Shown here: piece after piece, positions 7,819 through 16,144 of the stretch
How positions within the stretch are numbered: the first letter of the stretch is position 1
How the letters are laid out: every line of letters starts with the position of its first letter
Assembly: GCA_023145575.1 (NCBI GenBank)
Contig: JAGLDN010000147.1
Coordinates: 1-21,574 of the forward strand
DNA length: 21,574 nucleotides
From: Psychromonas sp.
GTDB taxonomy: Bacteria > Pseudomonadota > Gammaproteobacteria > Enterobacterales > Psychromonadaceae
Reading direction: 5' to 3'
Notes under the pieces: generated by a model
Told to the model about the DNA's origin: nothing
Seen by the model: the letters and a program-made list of their open reading frames with translations, nothing else
The model's database searches: none
Made by a program: the position numbers and the translations under genes

Positions 7819-8629
7819 ATGACACATTCCATGAAAAAAAATTCCAAAATAAATGATCTTCTGGACATAATGACTGCGCTAAGGGATCCACAATTTGGAT
7901 GCCCTTGGAATAAAAAGCAAACCTTTGATTCAATTGCCATACATACCGTTGAAGAGGCATATGAAATCAATGATGCTATCAATAAAAAAGATTACCATGA
8001 ATTAATAGGTGAGTTAGGCGATTTACTGTTTCACCTTGTGTTTTATGCAAAAATAGCACAAGAGCAGGGAATGTTTGTATTTTTCGATATTGTTGATACG
8101 CTAAATAAAAAATTAAAACGCCGTCATCCTCATGTGTTTTTAAATGAAAACTTTTAAAAAAGGACAAAAAATTCAGGTGAGTTGGGAAAAAGAAAAACAA
8201 AAAGAACGCGCTTTAAAAGCACAACGTGATGCAACAATTGAAAGTGTATTAGATAATATTCCTAAAACATTACCCGCGTTAGATCGCGCCTATAAAATAC
8301 AACAACGGTGCGCAAATGTTGGCTTTGATTGGGTTCAGCTGTCACCTGTCATAAACAAAATAAAAGAAGAATTAGATGAAGTACTCCAAGAGGTCAAAAG
8401 AGCAGATCTCAATGAAGATCAGAAACAAAGTAGGATTGAAGATGAATTAGGTGATCTACTTTTTGCCAATGTGAATTTAGTACGACACCTTAAAGCCAAC
8501 CCTGAGCAGGTTTTGCGCCATGCCAACAGTAAGTTTGAAAACCGCTTTAAATCTGTCGAATCTATTGTATCAAAAAAGAATAAAATAATGGCTAACTGCA
8601 CGTTAGAAGAGCTTGATGCAATTTGGTAA
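7819..8629 (+). pseudogene. mazG: Nucleoside triphosphate pyrophosphohydrolase MazG, split by a one-base frameshift
   Basis: MazG hydrolyses NTPs and dNTPs to NMPs and pyrophosphate and lowers (p)ppGpp-linked stress effects. The first frame (7819-8157, 112 residues) has the N-terminal domain: ALRDPQFGCPWNKKQTF, EEAYE, GELGDLLFHLVFYA, ending RRHPHVFLNENF and a TAA. The rest lies in the +1 frame (open 8144-8629): SWEKEKQKERALKAQ, IPKTLPALDRAYKIQQRCAN, GFDW, EELDEV and EDELGDLLFANVNL. Joining TTT (8152-8154) to AAA (8156-8158) while skipping one T gives 269 residues, close to the 263 of E. coli MazG. The spacing between HVF and the following Trp is then the same as in E. coli. The sequence is AACTTTTAAAAAAGG. 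Both halves keep their EExxE and ELGD metal-binding motifs, so the break is recent, a sequencing error, or possibly a +1 shift. The start lacks a clear ribosome site; ATG 7831 is an alternative. Confidence 0.9.
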
Positions 8630-8802
8630 CAAGTGAAAAGATCAGAATCGAACGTTAAATAAGTAATAGGAAAAAGATCACATGCCAAACCAAAGCAGCG
8701 ATGGCTTTATATTCATTTAATTAAAATAACATTGTCTGGGACATTGATTTATATTTTCTCACAGATGAATGTGATGTGTTTATATTTTCAAATAATCATC
8801 TT

Positions 8803-9618
8803 TTATGGCACAAGGCAAGGCTGTGAAAAGATCTTTTTGTCTTGCCAGCGCAGCATGGTAAGTGAATTTCCCCATACACAGCCTGTATCAAGGGCATATA
8901 CTGATTTTTCACTGCTAATGCCCATCAGTGCTGCCCAGTGACCAAAAACAATATCACTACTTTTATCTAATGATTCAATTTCAAACCAGGGCTTTAGTTT
9001 ACAGTTTTTGTTTTCTTTGGGTGAGCATTTATTTTTAAGTTCGAGTGACCCATCTAAAAAGCAAAATCGCATTCTTGTAAAAACATTAATTATAAAACGT
9101 AGGCGTTGGTCGCCGATTAATGAGTCAGACCATGATGCAGGAGTATTACCGTACATTATGGCGAGTAATTTATTAAAATCAGGACCTTGTAGTATTTTCT
9201 CAATTTCTCTAGCGTAGCCCGCAGCTTGATTAATTGTCCATTGAGGGGACACACCTGCATGAACCATCACAAAGTTATGATCGGGGTTTCGTAAAAACAA
9301 GGGCTGTTTGCGAAGCCAGGTAAGTAACTCTTTGCTATCAGTTGCATCGAGTAATGTTATTAATTGATCTTTTTCTTTTATCTGACGGATCCCTTCTGAA
9401 ATAGCAAGCAAATGGAGATCGTGATTTCCAAGAATTACTTTTGCGCTATTGCCGAGACCTTTTATAAAACGTAATGTTTCCAATGATTTTGGACCGCGCG
9501 CTACGAGATCACCTGTTACCCAAAGTTCATCTTTATTTTCATCAAAGTGTGCTAAATCGAGTAGAGCGATTAATTCGTCATAACAGCCTTGAATATCACC
9601 AACAATGTATGTAGACAC
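8803..9618 (-). CDS. apaH: Bis(5'-nucleosyl)-tetraphosphatase, symmetrical (Ap4A hydrolase)
   Basis: 271 residues; cleaves Ap4A to two ADP in the cytoplasm. Metallophosphatase motifs are in order: GDIQGC (7-12), GDLVARGP (about 36-43) and GNHDLHLL (about 64-71), then HAGVSPQW and a late GHWAALMG. The start is GTG at 9618, whose G is also the last base of the rsmA TAG stop (TAGTG), so the genes overlap by one base. It is the last gene of the lptD-surA-pdxA-rsmA-apaH operon and faces mazG. In most relatives apaG lies between rsmA and apaH; here there is no room for it. Confidence 0.96.
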   Translation of the reverse strand: MSTYIVGDIQGCYDELIALLDLAHFDENKDELWVTGDLVARGPKSLETLRFIKGLGNSAKVILGNHDLHLLAISEGIRQIKEKDQLITLLDATDSKELLTWLRKQPLFLRNPDHNFVMVHAGVSPQWTINQAAGYAREIEKILQGPDFNKLLAIMYGNTPASWSDSLIGDQRLRFIINVFTRMRFCFLDGSLELKNKCSPKENKNCKLKPWFEIESLDKSSDIVFGHWAALMGISSEKSVYALDTGCVWGNSLTMLRWQDKKIFSQPCLVP

Positions 9619-10442
9619 TATTTATCAACCTTTTCAGCTGCTTTAAGATCATAAATGTAATTAGCGATATTCACATATTGTTCAACGCTGATATTTTCAG
9701 CACGCCGAGTTGTATCGATACCAATTTCTTGCAATTGTTCAAGTGTCAATATATCGCGCAATCCATTTCTAATTGTTTTTCGGCGCTGATTGAACGCCAT
9801 AGAACAAACTTGTGTTAATATTTTTATGCTTTTAGTAATAAAAGGGGGCGTATTGTAAGGCTCTAAACGCACAACCGCAGAATCAACCTTAGGCGCAGGT
9901 TTAAATGCACTTGGAGGCACGTCCAGCACAGGAATTACTTTGCAATAATATTGCGCCATCACCGTTAAACGACCATAAGTTTTGCAGTCAGGACCCGCAC
10001 AAAGACGATTTACAACTTCTTTTTGAAGCATAAAATGCATATCTTTTATTTTGCTGGCAAATTCAAAAAGGTAGAACATAAGTGGCGTTGCAATGTTATA
10101 GGGTAAGTTACCAAAAACACGTAGCTGATTATTTTCATTTGCAAGTTTTCCAAAGTCAAATTGCATCGCATCAGCTTGAGTGATCTTAAGTTTTGTTGCA
10201 AGCGTTGGATGTTTGGATAAACGTCTTGCTAAATCGCGGTCCAATTCAACGACGTTTAAGCATTTTACTTTTTGGGCAACAAGATGGGTTAAGGCACCTA
10301 AGCCTGGGCCAATTTCTACGATATTATCATCAAATTGTGGCGCGATTGCCGCGACAATTGAATCGATAATATACTCATCATGCAAAAAGTTTTGTCCAAA
10401 TCGTTTGCGGGCAGTATGCCCCATATAGATTTTGTCATTCAT
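9618..10442 (-). CDS. rsmA: 16S rRNA (adenine(1518)-N6/adenine(1519)-N6)-dimethyltransferase
   Basis: 274 residues (KsgA). Uses S-adenosylmethionine to dimethylate the two adjacent adenines in the helix 45 loop of 16S rRNA, a late 30S maturation step. Motifs: KRFGQNFLHD near residue 14-22, IVEIGPGLGALTHLV (motif I), VVELDRDLARRL (motif II), QADAMQFDF, and FGNLPYNIATPLMFYLF, which contains the catalytic NLPY. A C-terminal RRKTIRNGL matches the family's RNA-binding region. ATG 10442 has an AAAGG site about 8 bases upstream; an in-frame Met at residue 7 (MGHTARKRFGQ) is closer to some family starts. Ten bases separate it from the pdxA stop. Confidence 0.97.
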   Translation of the reverse strand: MNDKIYMGHTARKRFGQNFLHDEYIIDSIVAAIAPQFDDNIVEIGPGLGALTHLVAQKVKCLNVVELDRDLARRLSKHPTLATKLKITQADAMQFDFGKLANENNQLRVFGNLPYNIATPLMFYLFEFASKIKDMHFMLQKEVVNRLCAGPDCKTYGRLTVMAQYYCKVIPVLDVPPSAFKPAPKVDSAVVRLEPYNTPPFITKSIKILTQVCSMAFNQRRKTIRNGLRDILTLEQLQEIGIDTTRRAENISVEQYVNIANYIYDLKAAEKVDK

Positions 10443-10452
10443 AAAATTGCCT

Positions 10453-11436
10453 TTAATTATGACGATTGATCATATTAATAGCTTCATCGATAGCGCAGTG
10501 TAAACTGCTAGGATCTGCTTTGTTAGTACCGGCAAGATCAAGGGCTGTGCCATGATCAACGGATGTTCTGATAAAAGGCAAGCCAAGTGTTATATTTACC
10601 GCTTTACCAAAGCCTTTATACTTTAAGGTCGGTAATCCTTGGTCATGATACATGGCGAGCACGACATCTGCCTCTTTAAGATATTTATCTTGAAAAATAG
10701 TATCTGCAGGGAGAGGTCCAACTAGATCAAAGCCTTGTTTTCGTAATTTTTGCAGCGTTGGCGCAATAATATTTATTTCTTCAGTGCCCATGCGGCCACC
10801 TTCTCCAGCATGTGGGTTTAAACCACAGACATAGATCCTTGGTGTGCTGATGGTATATTTTTGTTTTAATTGAGCATTGAGTATGGTAATTATGTCAGTT
10901 AGTCGTTGTTTTGTGATGGCTGCTGGAATATCTTTTAATGCTATATGGGTGGTGACTAAGGCAACACGCAGACCAACTGTCGCTAACATCATAACCACTA
11001 GATCGGTATTAGACTGCTCTGCAAAAAATTCAGTGTGTCCGCTAAAAGCAACGCCAGCATCATTAATGATGCCTTTATGGACAGGCGCAGTAACCACTGC
11101 AGAAAACAGCCCAGATAAACACCCTTTACAGGCATATTTTAATGTGTTTAAAACGTATTGTGTATTTTTTTTGTTTAAGATGCCTGGCACTGCGCTTGCC
11201 CCTAATGGGATATGCGTAACGGTTAATGTGCCTCGTTTGGATTTAGTCGCACTTAATTGATCATTAAATTCAATCAATGTAGGTTTATTTTGTGCAGATG
11301 AAAAACGTGCGTTGAGCAGATTTTTATCCGCACAAACAACAAGCTGTAACGGCCAATCATGCTGTGCAATTTCTAGCATGAGATCCGGACCAATGCCTGC
11401 AGGCTCTCCACTCGTAATGATAATGCGCTTGAGCAT
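10453..11436 (-). CDS. pdxA: 4-hydroxythreonine-4-phosphate dehydrogenase (vitamin B6 synthesis)
   Basis: 327 residues, normal length. Oxidises 4-phosphohydroxy-L-threonine with NAD, a step of the DXP-dependent pyridoxal phosphate pathway. Starts MLKRIIITSGEPAGIGPDL, the family signature. Metal-ligand histidines are seen at H164 (VTTHIALKD), H209 (CGLNPHAGEGG) and H264 (AMYHDQGLPTLK); FSGHTEFFA (H134) is the substrate-binding histidine region. Near the end SVDHGTALDLAGT is intact. Its ATG overlaps the surA stop as TAATG, so it is coupled to surA. Confidence 0.97.
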   Translation of the reverse strand: MLKRIIITSGEPAGIGPDLMLEIAQHDWPLQLVVCADKNLLNARFSSAQNKPTLIEFNDQLSATKSKRGTLTVTHIPLGASAVPGILNKKNTQYVLNTLKYACKGCLSGLFSAVVTAPVHKGIINDAGVAFSGHTEFFAEQSNTDLVVMMLATVGLRVALVTTHIALKDIPAAITKQRLTDIITILNAQLKQKYTISTPRIYVCGLNPHAGEGGRMGTEEINIIAPTLQKLRKQGFDLVGPLPADTIFQDKYLKEADVVLAMYHDQGLPTLKYKGFGKAVNITLGLPFIRTSVDHGTALDLAGTNKADPSSLHCAIDEAINMINRHN

Positions 11437-12779
11437 TATTCAGTCTTAATTATGTATTTAGGGTTAATAATTTTAATGTATGCTTGTTGTCGAATTTCAT
11501 TTAACCAAGCATACACTTCAGCAGGGAAACGTTGCCGAACTAAAATATTATAAGCTCTTCGTTTGGTTGCTTCTTGTGTTGTATCTGCTTTGCGCCTATC
11601 AAGTATCTCAAGAATATGCCAGCCCTCTATTGTCTTGAAAGGACGTGAAATTTTACCAATTGCCATAGTGGTTGCTTTTTCTTTAAATGCAGGTACATAC
11701 ATGTTTGGATCCGCCCAGCCTAGATTGCCACCTTTTACAGCGGATCCTGGATCTTGAGAATGCGCTTCTGCTAATTCAGCAAAGGTTTTCTTTCCATCGA
11801 TAATTTGCTGACGATATGTGTTTAACATCGCAACCGCTTTCTCATCACTTAAAATAATACTTGGTTTTATTAAAATATGACGAGCCTTTACCTGTAATGT
11901 CATTACACTATCATCTCCTTTTTTATCAATAATTTTGATAATGTGCGTTCCGATTTTGCTTTTAAAAGGACCGATTATATCACCTTTTTTTGTTTTTATA
12001 TCATCAAATGCACTGACGATAAATGACGGGATATTATTAATCGTTCGCCATCCCCAGTCGCCACCTTTACTAGCTTTAGGTCCTTGTGAATACCTGATAG
12101 CTAAGGCATTTGCATTGCCTCCGGCTTTTAGTTTTTTTATGATTAAATTGGCTTTGTTTGCGATTTTTTTAGCTGCTGCGGCACTGTTATCTTCACTTTT
12201 TTTAAGCATGATGTGTACAAAATGAAATTTAGTTGTTTGATTACCTTGTTTGTGTATGAGTTTAATCATTTGCTTGACTTCTTGATCAGAAATATTTACT
12301 CGGCGGCTAATTTCAATCTGACGTAATTCATTCATCGTTAGTTCATCGCGTACATTGTCCGAAAAAGCATTGTAACTGTCACCATTTAGCTTCATTTTGT
12401 TCTTCATTTGCGCAATTGTTTGCCCTTTTTTACTGGCTATTTCTTGAAGCGTTTGCTCGACTTGCGTATCATTAATGTGCAGGCCGATTTTATTTGCGAT
12501 TTGTAATTGCAGACGATCAGTGATGAGTTTGTTAAGAATTTGTTGCTTTAATATATTATCAAGCGGGAGTTTTTTTCCTAACTGAGCATAACGTTTGGTA
12601 ATGTTTTTTTGCAAGCGTGTCATGTCGCTTGTTAATATAATCTCCTGATTCACGATTGCTTCTATTTTATCAATACGCACAACAGGTTTGCCCAAGGCTG
12701 CTTTTTTTTCTGCCAGAGTTGCCGTAGATGTAAGCCCCAAAATAAGCAATGAGAAAATGATATTTTTAGCTAGTTTCAT
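11436..12779 (-). CDS. surA: Periplasmic peptidyl-prolyl isomerase and outer-membrane protein chaperone SurA
   Basis: 447 residues, slightly longer than the 428 of E. coli. Escorts unfolded outer-membrane proteins, LptD among them, across the periplasm to the Bam complex. Signal peptide MKLAKNIIFSLLILGL to about residue 23 (TATLA). The N-terminal chaperone region (about 35-170) contains VNQEIILTSD. Two parvulin domains follow: about 184-290 (FHFVHIMLKK...GTHIIKIIDKK) and about 296-400 (VKARHILIKPS...GWHILEILDRR), each with the GGDWGW or GGNLGW motif. A short C-terminal helix completes the chaperone module. A GGA ribosome site lies before the ATG, 10 bases after the lptD stop. Confidence 0.97.
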   Translation of the reverse strand: MKLAKNIIFSLLILGLTSTATLAEKKAALGKPVVRIDKIEAIVNQEIILTSDMTRLQKNITKRYAQLGKKLPLDNILKQQILNKLITDRLQLQIANKIGLHINDTQVEQTLQEIASKKGQTIAQMKNKMKLNGDSYNAFSDNVRDELTMNELRQIEISRRVNISDQEVKQMIKLIHKQGNQTTKFHFVHIMLKKSEDNSAAAAKKIANKANLIIKKLKAGGNANALAIRYSQGPKASKGGDWGWRTINNIPSFIVSAFDDIKTKKGDIIGPFKSKIGTHIIKIIDKKGDDSVMTLQVKARHILIKPSIILSDEKAVAMLNTYRQQIIDGKKTFAELAEAHSQDPGSAVKGGNLGWADPNMYVPAFKEKATTMAIGKISRPFKTIEGWHILEILDRRKADTTQEATKRRAYNILVRQRFPAEVYAWLNEIRQQAYIKIINPKYIIKTE

Positions 12780-12789
12780 TTGTTATCCG

Positions 12790-15207
12790 TTATTGTAAAT
12801 AGAAAGGCCGACCGTAATTAAAAAGACTTTTTGATGAACTGCCTGATGATGTGCCAACACCACCAAGACCCGTTAAAGCAAAGTTAAAATGAAATGAATG
12901 TTCTGTTTCATAGTCATTTTGAAGATTTGCGTTATCACCAAAATATGCGAGCATGTGTTTATCGAAACTCACTCCAATTGACCAGCAACACGATTGATAT
13001 TGTACACCAATAATACTTTCAAAAGTGTGTTGATATTCGAGATCGTAGTAATAATCTGCAAAGGTAGTCCATTGCGAATCAATAGACCAATTTACCCTAC
13101 TGCCTAATTGGTTGACAAAGCCTTTTATATTTTGCTGTTTTTTCTCTTCATCAGAAATATAAATATAGCGATAATTTAATTGTGCGTAGGTATTGTGAAG
13201 CCAGCGCTTTTCAATTGTAGCATTGCCTTTTTTGATAATATTATTATATTGATCCCAGTCAAGCCCTGAATGGAAAAAGTAATCGTCATCAACATTTGCA
13301 TCGAATTCACCGATAATTGATGAGCGGGATGTTCTTTGCTCTGTATATGTCGGCAAGGTCACTTTATTTTGTTTTATGTAAAAATTTTGCCCAACAGCAA
13401 AGCGAATTTTTTCTTTTCCCTTTTCATTAAAAATGCTTGAAGACATTCCCAGAGTAAATTGATTTGCATCGGCTATTCTATCATAACCTGAGTAGATGTT
13501 GTCTCGAAATAAGCCGTAATAGTCTTGGAACAGCGTAGTTGTATCATAAATACCTATTGCTTTTTGGTTCCTGTAAGGTACATATAAATATTGAAATTGT
13601 GGTACTAATGTTTGCGTGTAGTTGCCATTAAAAGCTGAAAAGTTACGCTCTAAATTAAGACCTGAATCAATTTTAATTGAAGGCAGTATTCGAGTTGCTC
13701 TTTTAGTTAAATCTTTATACCAAGCTTCTTTATCCACCTCTGGCAACTCTTGTTGGTAGTAACTAAGCATATATTTAAATTGAGAGTTTACAAAAAAGCT
13801 GTTGAAATTTAGCGGGAGAGAAAGTTTAGGCTCTACATAAATTCGCGTCCCCTTGTATACTGTAGGATCATTATGATCGAATTTAGTTATTTCACTGTAA
13901 AGATCAAATTGCAAACTACGCCAGCCCAATGGTTTATATGCATCAAAACTAAGTCTTGGTAATACTTTGTATGGGGTATCTCCATTACCAAGGATTTGAA
14001 AGCTTCTTATTTCAGCCTGACTATTCCAGTTTTTTTGATTGTATCTTAATTGTGCAGTTTTTAATAATTGATTGTCACTTCTATTCCCATATGGGGTGGT
14101 GATATCATTGAAGTAGGAATCATCACTTACTTTGTTGTAAATTGCATTAAAGTTCCAGTTTCTTGCGAAATTGACATTATGATCCCAGTGAAAGAGATAA
14201 CGCGTGCTACCAACGATTGGGTTTCCTTCGCGTGTTAGGTTTTTACGTAGCTTATCGTTTCCTAAATATTCAGCTTGTAATGAGCCTGCTCCATTATCTA
14301 ATAAATAACGAAATTCTGTTGAAAGTAGTATACCACGATTTTGCATATAATTTGGTGTGATTGTCGCATCCATATTAGGTGCAAGATTAAGGTATAGTGG
14401 TTGTTTATAAGTAAGCCCGTTGATATCAGAGTACGCAGGTACTGGAAATAAAAACCCCGTTTTTCGTTTATGTGAAAGTGGATAAGAAATATAGGGAAAA
14501 TAGAATACTGGTACTTTTTTCAATTTTAATACCGCATTCCAAGCAGAGCCAAGATCCTCTGGTTTATCAATATTCAATGTGCTCGCATTTAATGTCCATG
14601 TTGTGTCATTTGGTGGGCAAGCAGTGTAGCTTGCATTTTTAAATTCATAAACATTTTTTCCGTTACTATAAATGCGCTTGGCGTGACCCCTGCCGCCTTT
14701 TCCATGAAATTGGTAATCAACGTTATCAAAAGTAGCTACTTTTGTTTTTAAGTCAGCTTGAACGGCATCAGCGTAAATGGTGACATTACCATTTATAAAA
14801 TTAACATTTCCTTTTGCCTGTACAGTGTTCTTTAACTTGTGATACTTGAGTACATCCGCAGTTAAATATTTATCGCCTTGTACTAAATCTACGCCACCTT
14901 TATAAATATAATAATTAGAATATCCTGAAAACGTTAAGGCGTTGATATAAACTTGCATATTGCCTATATCTTTAGTTTTAGAAGTCACGGTAACCGGCGG
15001 TACAGCTTGGTAGCATTGGCGAAAGTAATATTCTTTATTTCGTGGTAATTTTATTGCTTCATCAGGATCAAATGATTTATCATTATGTTGTTGAGTGAAA
15101 TTTTTATGGCGTGACGGCTGATCTTTTTCTGTTTTATTTAACACATTTCGTTGTGCAAAAATAACCTGCGAAAAAAGTGCTGTCAAGAGTATTAAGTATT
15201 TAATCAT
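12790..15207 (-). CDS. lptD: LPS-assembly outer-membrane protein LptD
   Basis: 805 residues from the ATG at 15207. With the lipoprotein LptE it inserts lipopolysaccharide into the outer leaflet of the outer membrane. The frame stays open to a TTG at 15243, but the ATG at 15207 has AGGG five bases upstream and directly starts a signal peptide, MIKYLILLTALFSQVIFA, so it is preferred. The OstA-like beta-jellyroll follows (about 80-200: VDLVQGDKYLTADVL, AKGNVNFINGNVTIYADAV), then the long beta-barrel. Four cysteines match those that form the two essential disulfides in E. coli: one in RQCYQA, one in YTACPPND, and an adjacent pair in YQSCCWSIG. First gene of the operon, upstream of its chaperone SurA. 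Confidence 0.96.
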   Translation of the reverse strand: MIKYLILLTALFSQVIFAQRNVLNKTEKDQPSRHKNFTQQHNDKSFDPDEAIKLPRNKEYYFRQCYQAVPPVTVTSKTKDIGNMQVYINALTFSGYSNYYIYKGGVDLVQGDKYLTADVLKYHKLKNTVQAKGNVNFINGNVTIYADAVQADLKTKVATFDNVDYQFHGKGGRGHAKRIYSNGKNVYEFKNASYTACPPNDTTWTLNASTLNIDKPEDLGSAWNAVLKLKKVPVFYFPYISYPLSHKRKTGFLFPVPAYSDINGLTYKQPLYLNLAPNMDATITPNYMQNRGILLSTEFRYLLDNGAGSLQAEYLGNDKLRKNLTREGNPIVGSTRYLFHWDHNVNFARNWNFNAIYNKVSDDSYFNDITTPYGNRSDNQLLKTAQLRYNQKNWNSQAEIRSFQILGNGDTPYKVLPRLSFDAYKPLGWRSLQFDLYSEITKFDHNDPTVYKGTRIYVEPKLSLPLNFNSFFVNSQFKYMLSYYQQELPEVDKEAWYKDLTKRATRILPSIKIDSGLNLERNFSAFNGNYTQTLVPQFQYLYVPYRNQKAIGIYDTTTLFQDYYGLFRDNIYSGYDRIADANQFTLGMSSSIFNEKGKEKIRFAVGQNFYIKQNKVTLPTYTEQRTSRSSIIGEFDANVDDDYFFHSGLDWDQYNNIIKKGNATIEKRWLHNTYAQLNYRYIYISDEEKKQQNIKGFVNQLGSRVNWSIDSQWTTFADYYYDLEYQHTFESIIGVQYQSCCWSIGVSFDKHMLAYFGDNANLQNDYETEHSFHFNFALTGLGGVGTSSGSSSKSLFNYGRPFYLQ

Positions 15208-15497
15208 CCTTGCCCTAAAATTGTTATTTAGAAAATAATCCAATGTAGCTACACGAAAAAAAATAATCAGTATATAATAAAGCGATATTATTCACACTAA
15301 CATTACTTGGAAAACTTGCGTAAATGCAAGATGAAAATTGTGGCTATTCGTTTTCATTTCAACGCGTTTTCTATTGTTGAGTGTCGTTTATTTAGTTGGC
15401 TAGGCGACATCGTACTCAATACAATCAAAACACGATGAGATAAGCAAAATTAAACCGACAGAGATCAATAACCCCTCGGTTGATAATACCAAGGTGA

Positions 15498-15563
15498 CTA
15501 TATACCCCATGTTACTTCGAAATGCAACGTCAGATCGGTAAATTGTGCTAAGCTACGAGGCAT
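15498..15563 (-). CDS. Tiny ORF of 21 residues inside repeat element B
   Basis: ATG 15563 to TAG 15498, product beginning MPRSLAQFTDLTLHF; the stop lies within the terminal inverted repeat. An AGAGG ribosome site lies about 8 bases upstream, and just before that is the perfect 15576-15604 palindrome. The copy-A counterpart (1155-1217) keeps the same layout. Whether it is translated is unknown; it may simply be shared element sequence. Confidence 0.3.
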   Translation of the reverse strand: MPRSLAQFTDLTLHFEVTWGI

Positions 15564-15575
15564 AAAATTTTCCTC

Positions 15576-15604
15576 TTAGGTGATTAACTACGTTAATCAC
15601 CTAA
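15576..15604. repeat. Perfect palindrome, 13-base arms, 3-base centre
   Basis: TTAGGTGATTAAC, centre TAC, then GTTAATCACCTAA. It lies immediately upstream of the tiny ORF's ribosome site in element B. Copy A has the weaker GATTAA-TGCAG-TTAATC at the same place, so the dyad is a shared part of the element. There is no T-run in the right position for an intrinsic terminator; a regulator-binding site or an RNA hairpin is possible. Confidence 0.8.
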
Positions 15605-16144
15605 AGTCGAAATAAAATAAAGACTTTAATTCATAAATAGTCGCTCTTAGTCGAATTTTTTAACTTTGTTGATTGGTAGTAAGTTCCCTTTCCCTGCGGA
15701 TCTCGAATACGTAAACCAGTTTTACGTTGCAACTATCGGTAAGGGAGCAACCATTACCTCATGTAGTGCCAGTGCCTTGACATTTGAGCTTATGGCGTGC
15801 ATTGCAGCTTTACATTACATGGGTATATGGTATGCAATTTAATAATCGTATCAAGCATCATGAATGATAACGGTTATAAAATATTATTTAAAGCATTTAT
15901 TTCTAAATAAAAAATTGATTATATTTCTGTCTTTTGTATAATAATTTTTTAAACTAGCTCTATCGAAAGACAAAGTTAACTCATTGTTACAGCAGTCGCA
16001 ATAGTCTGGCAAATATTAGGCGTTGTTCTAAGATAACATTGAACGTCTAGTAAAATATTTTGAGTAACAAGGCAAAATCATACTGCTGAAACGGTCATAA
16101 TGACTGACAGTTAGAGTACATTAACAAAATTAAGGCTTTAATAA

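Larger units (their letters stand above)
15484..15835. mobile_element. Interspersed element copy B (MITE-like) with terminal inverted repeats
   Basis: The left end reads TATACCCCATGTTAC (15501 onward); the right end read backwards from 15827 is TATACCCATGTAATG, and the similarity continues inward to ATGCAACG / CTGCAATGCACG. Outside these lie TAATACCA (15484-15491) and TGGTAT (15828-15833), which extend the inverted repeat except for a nine-base insert on the left. The element is about 330-350 bp and encodes no transposase. A diverged copy lies at 802-1217 in opposite orientation; the 16-base block CCAATCAACAAAGTTA is identical in both (15676-15661, minus strand). A TAATACCA end is also shared with the small element at 17529-17625. 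No clear target-site duplication was seen. Confidence 0.7.
15208..16144. other. Divergent intergenic region lptD / djlA
   Basis: About 940 bases between two divergent genes. It holds repeat element B (15484-15835). On the lptD side a TATACT (minus strand 15274-15269) is a possible -10 about 62 bases from the ATG, without a convincing -35. A small hairpin CTTGCGTAAATGCAAG lies near 15314. On the djlA side (15836-16144) the sequence is very AT-rich, with no ORF, repeat or clear promoter that I can support; TAAGG about 10 bases before ATG 16145 is the likely ribosome site. Confidence 0.5.

Noticed and set aside
8732..8941. 69-codon plus-strand ORF between mazG and apaH
   Set aside because: Most of it overlaps the conserved 3' end of apaH on the other strand; it has no ribosome site or recognisable motif.
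15208..15243. TTG start for lptD at 15243
   Set aside because: It would put 12 polar residues before the signal peptide, while ATG 15207 has AGGG at the right distance and begins the signal peptide directly.
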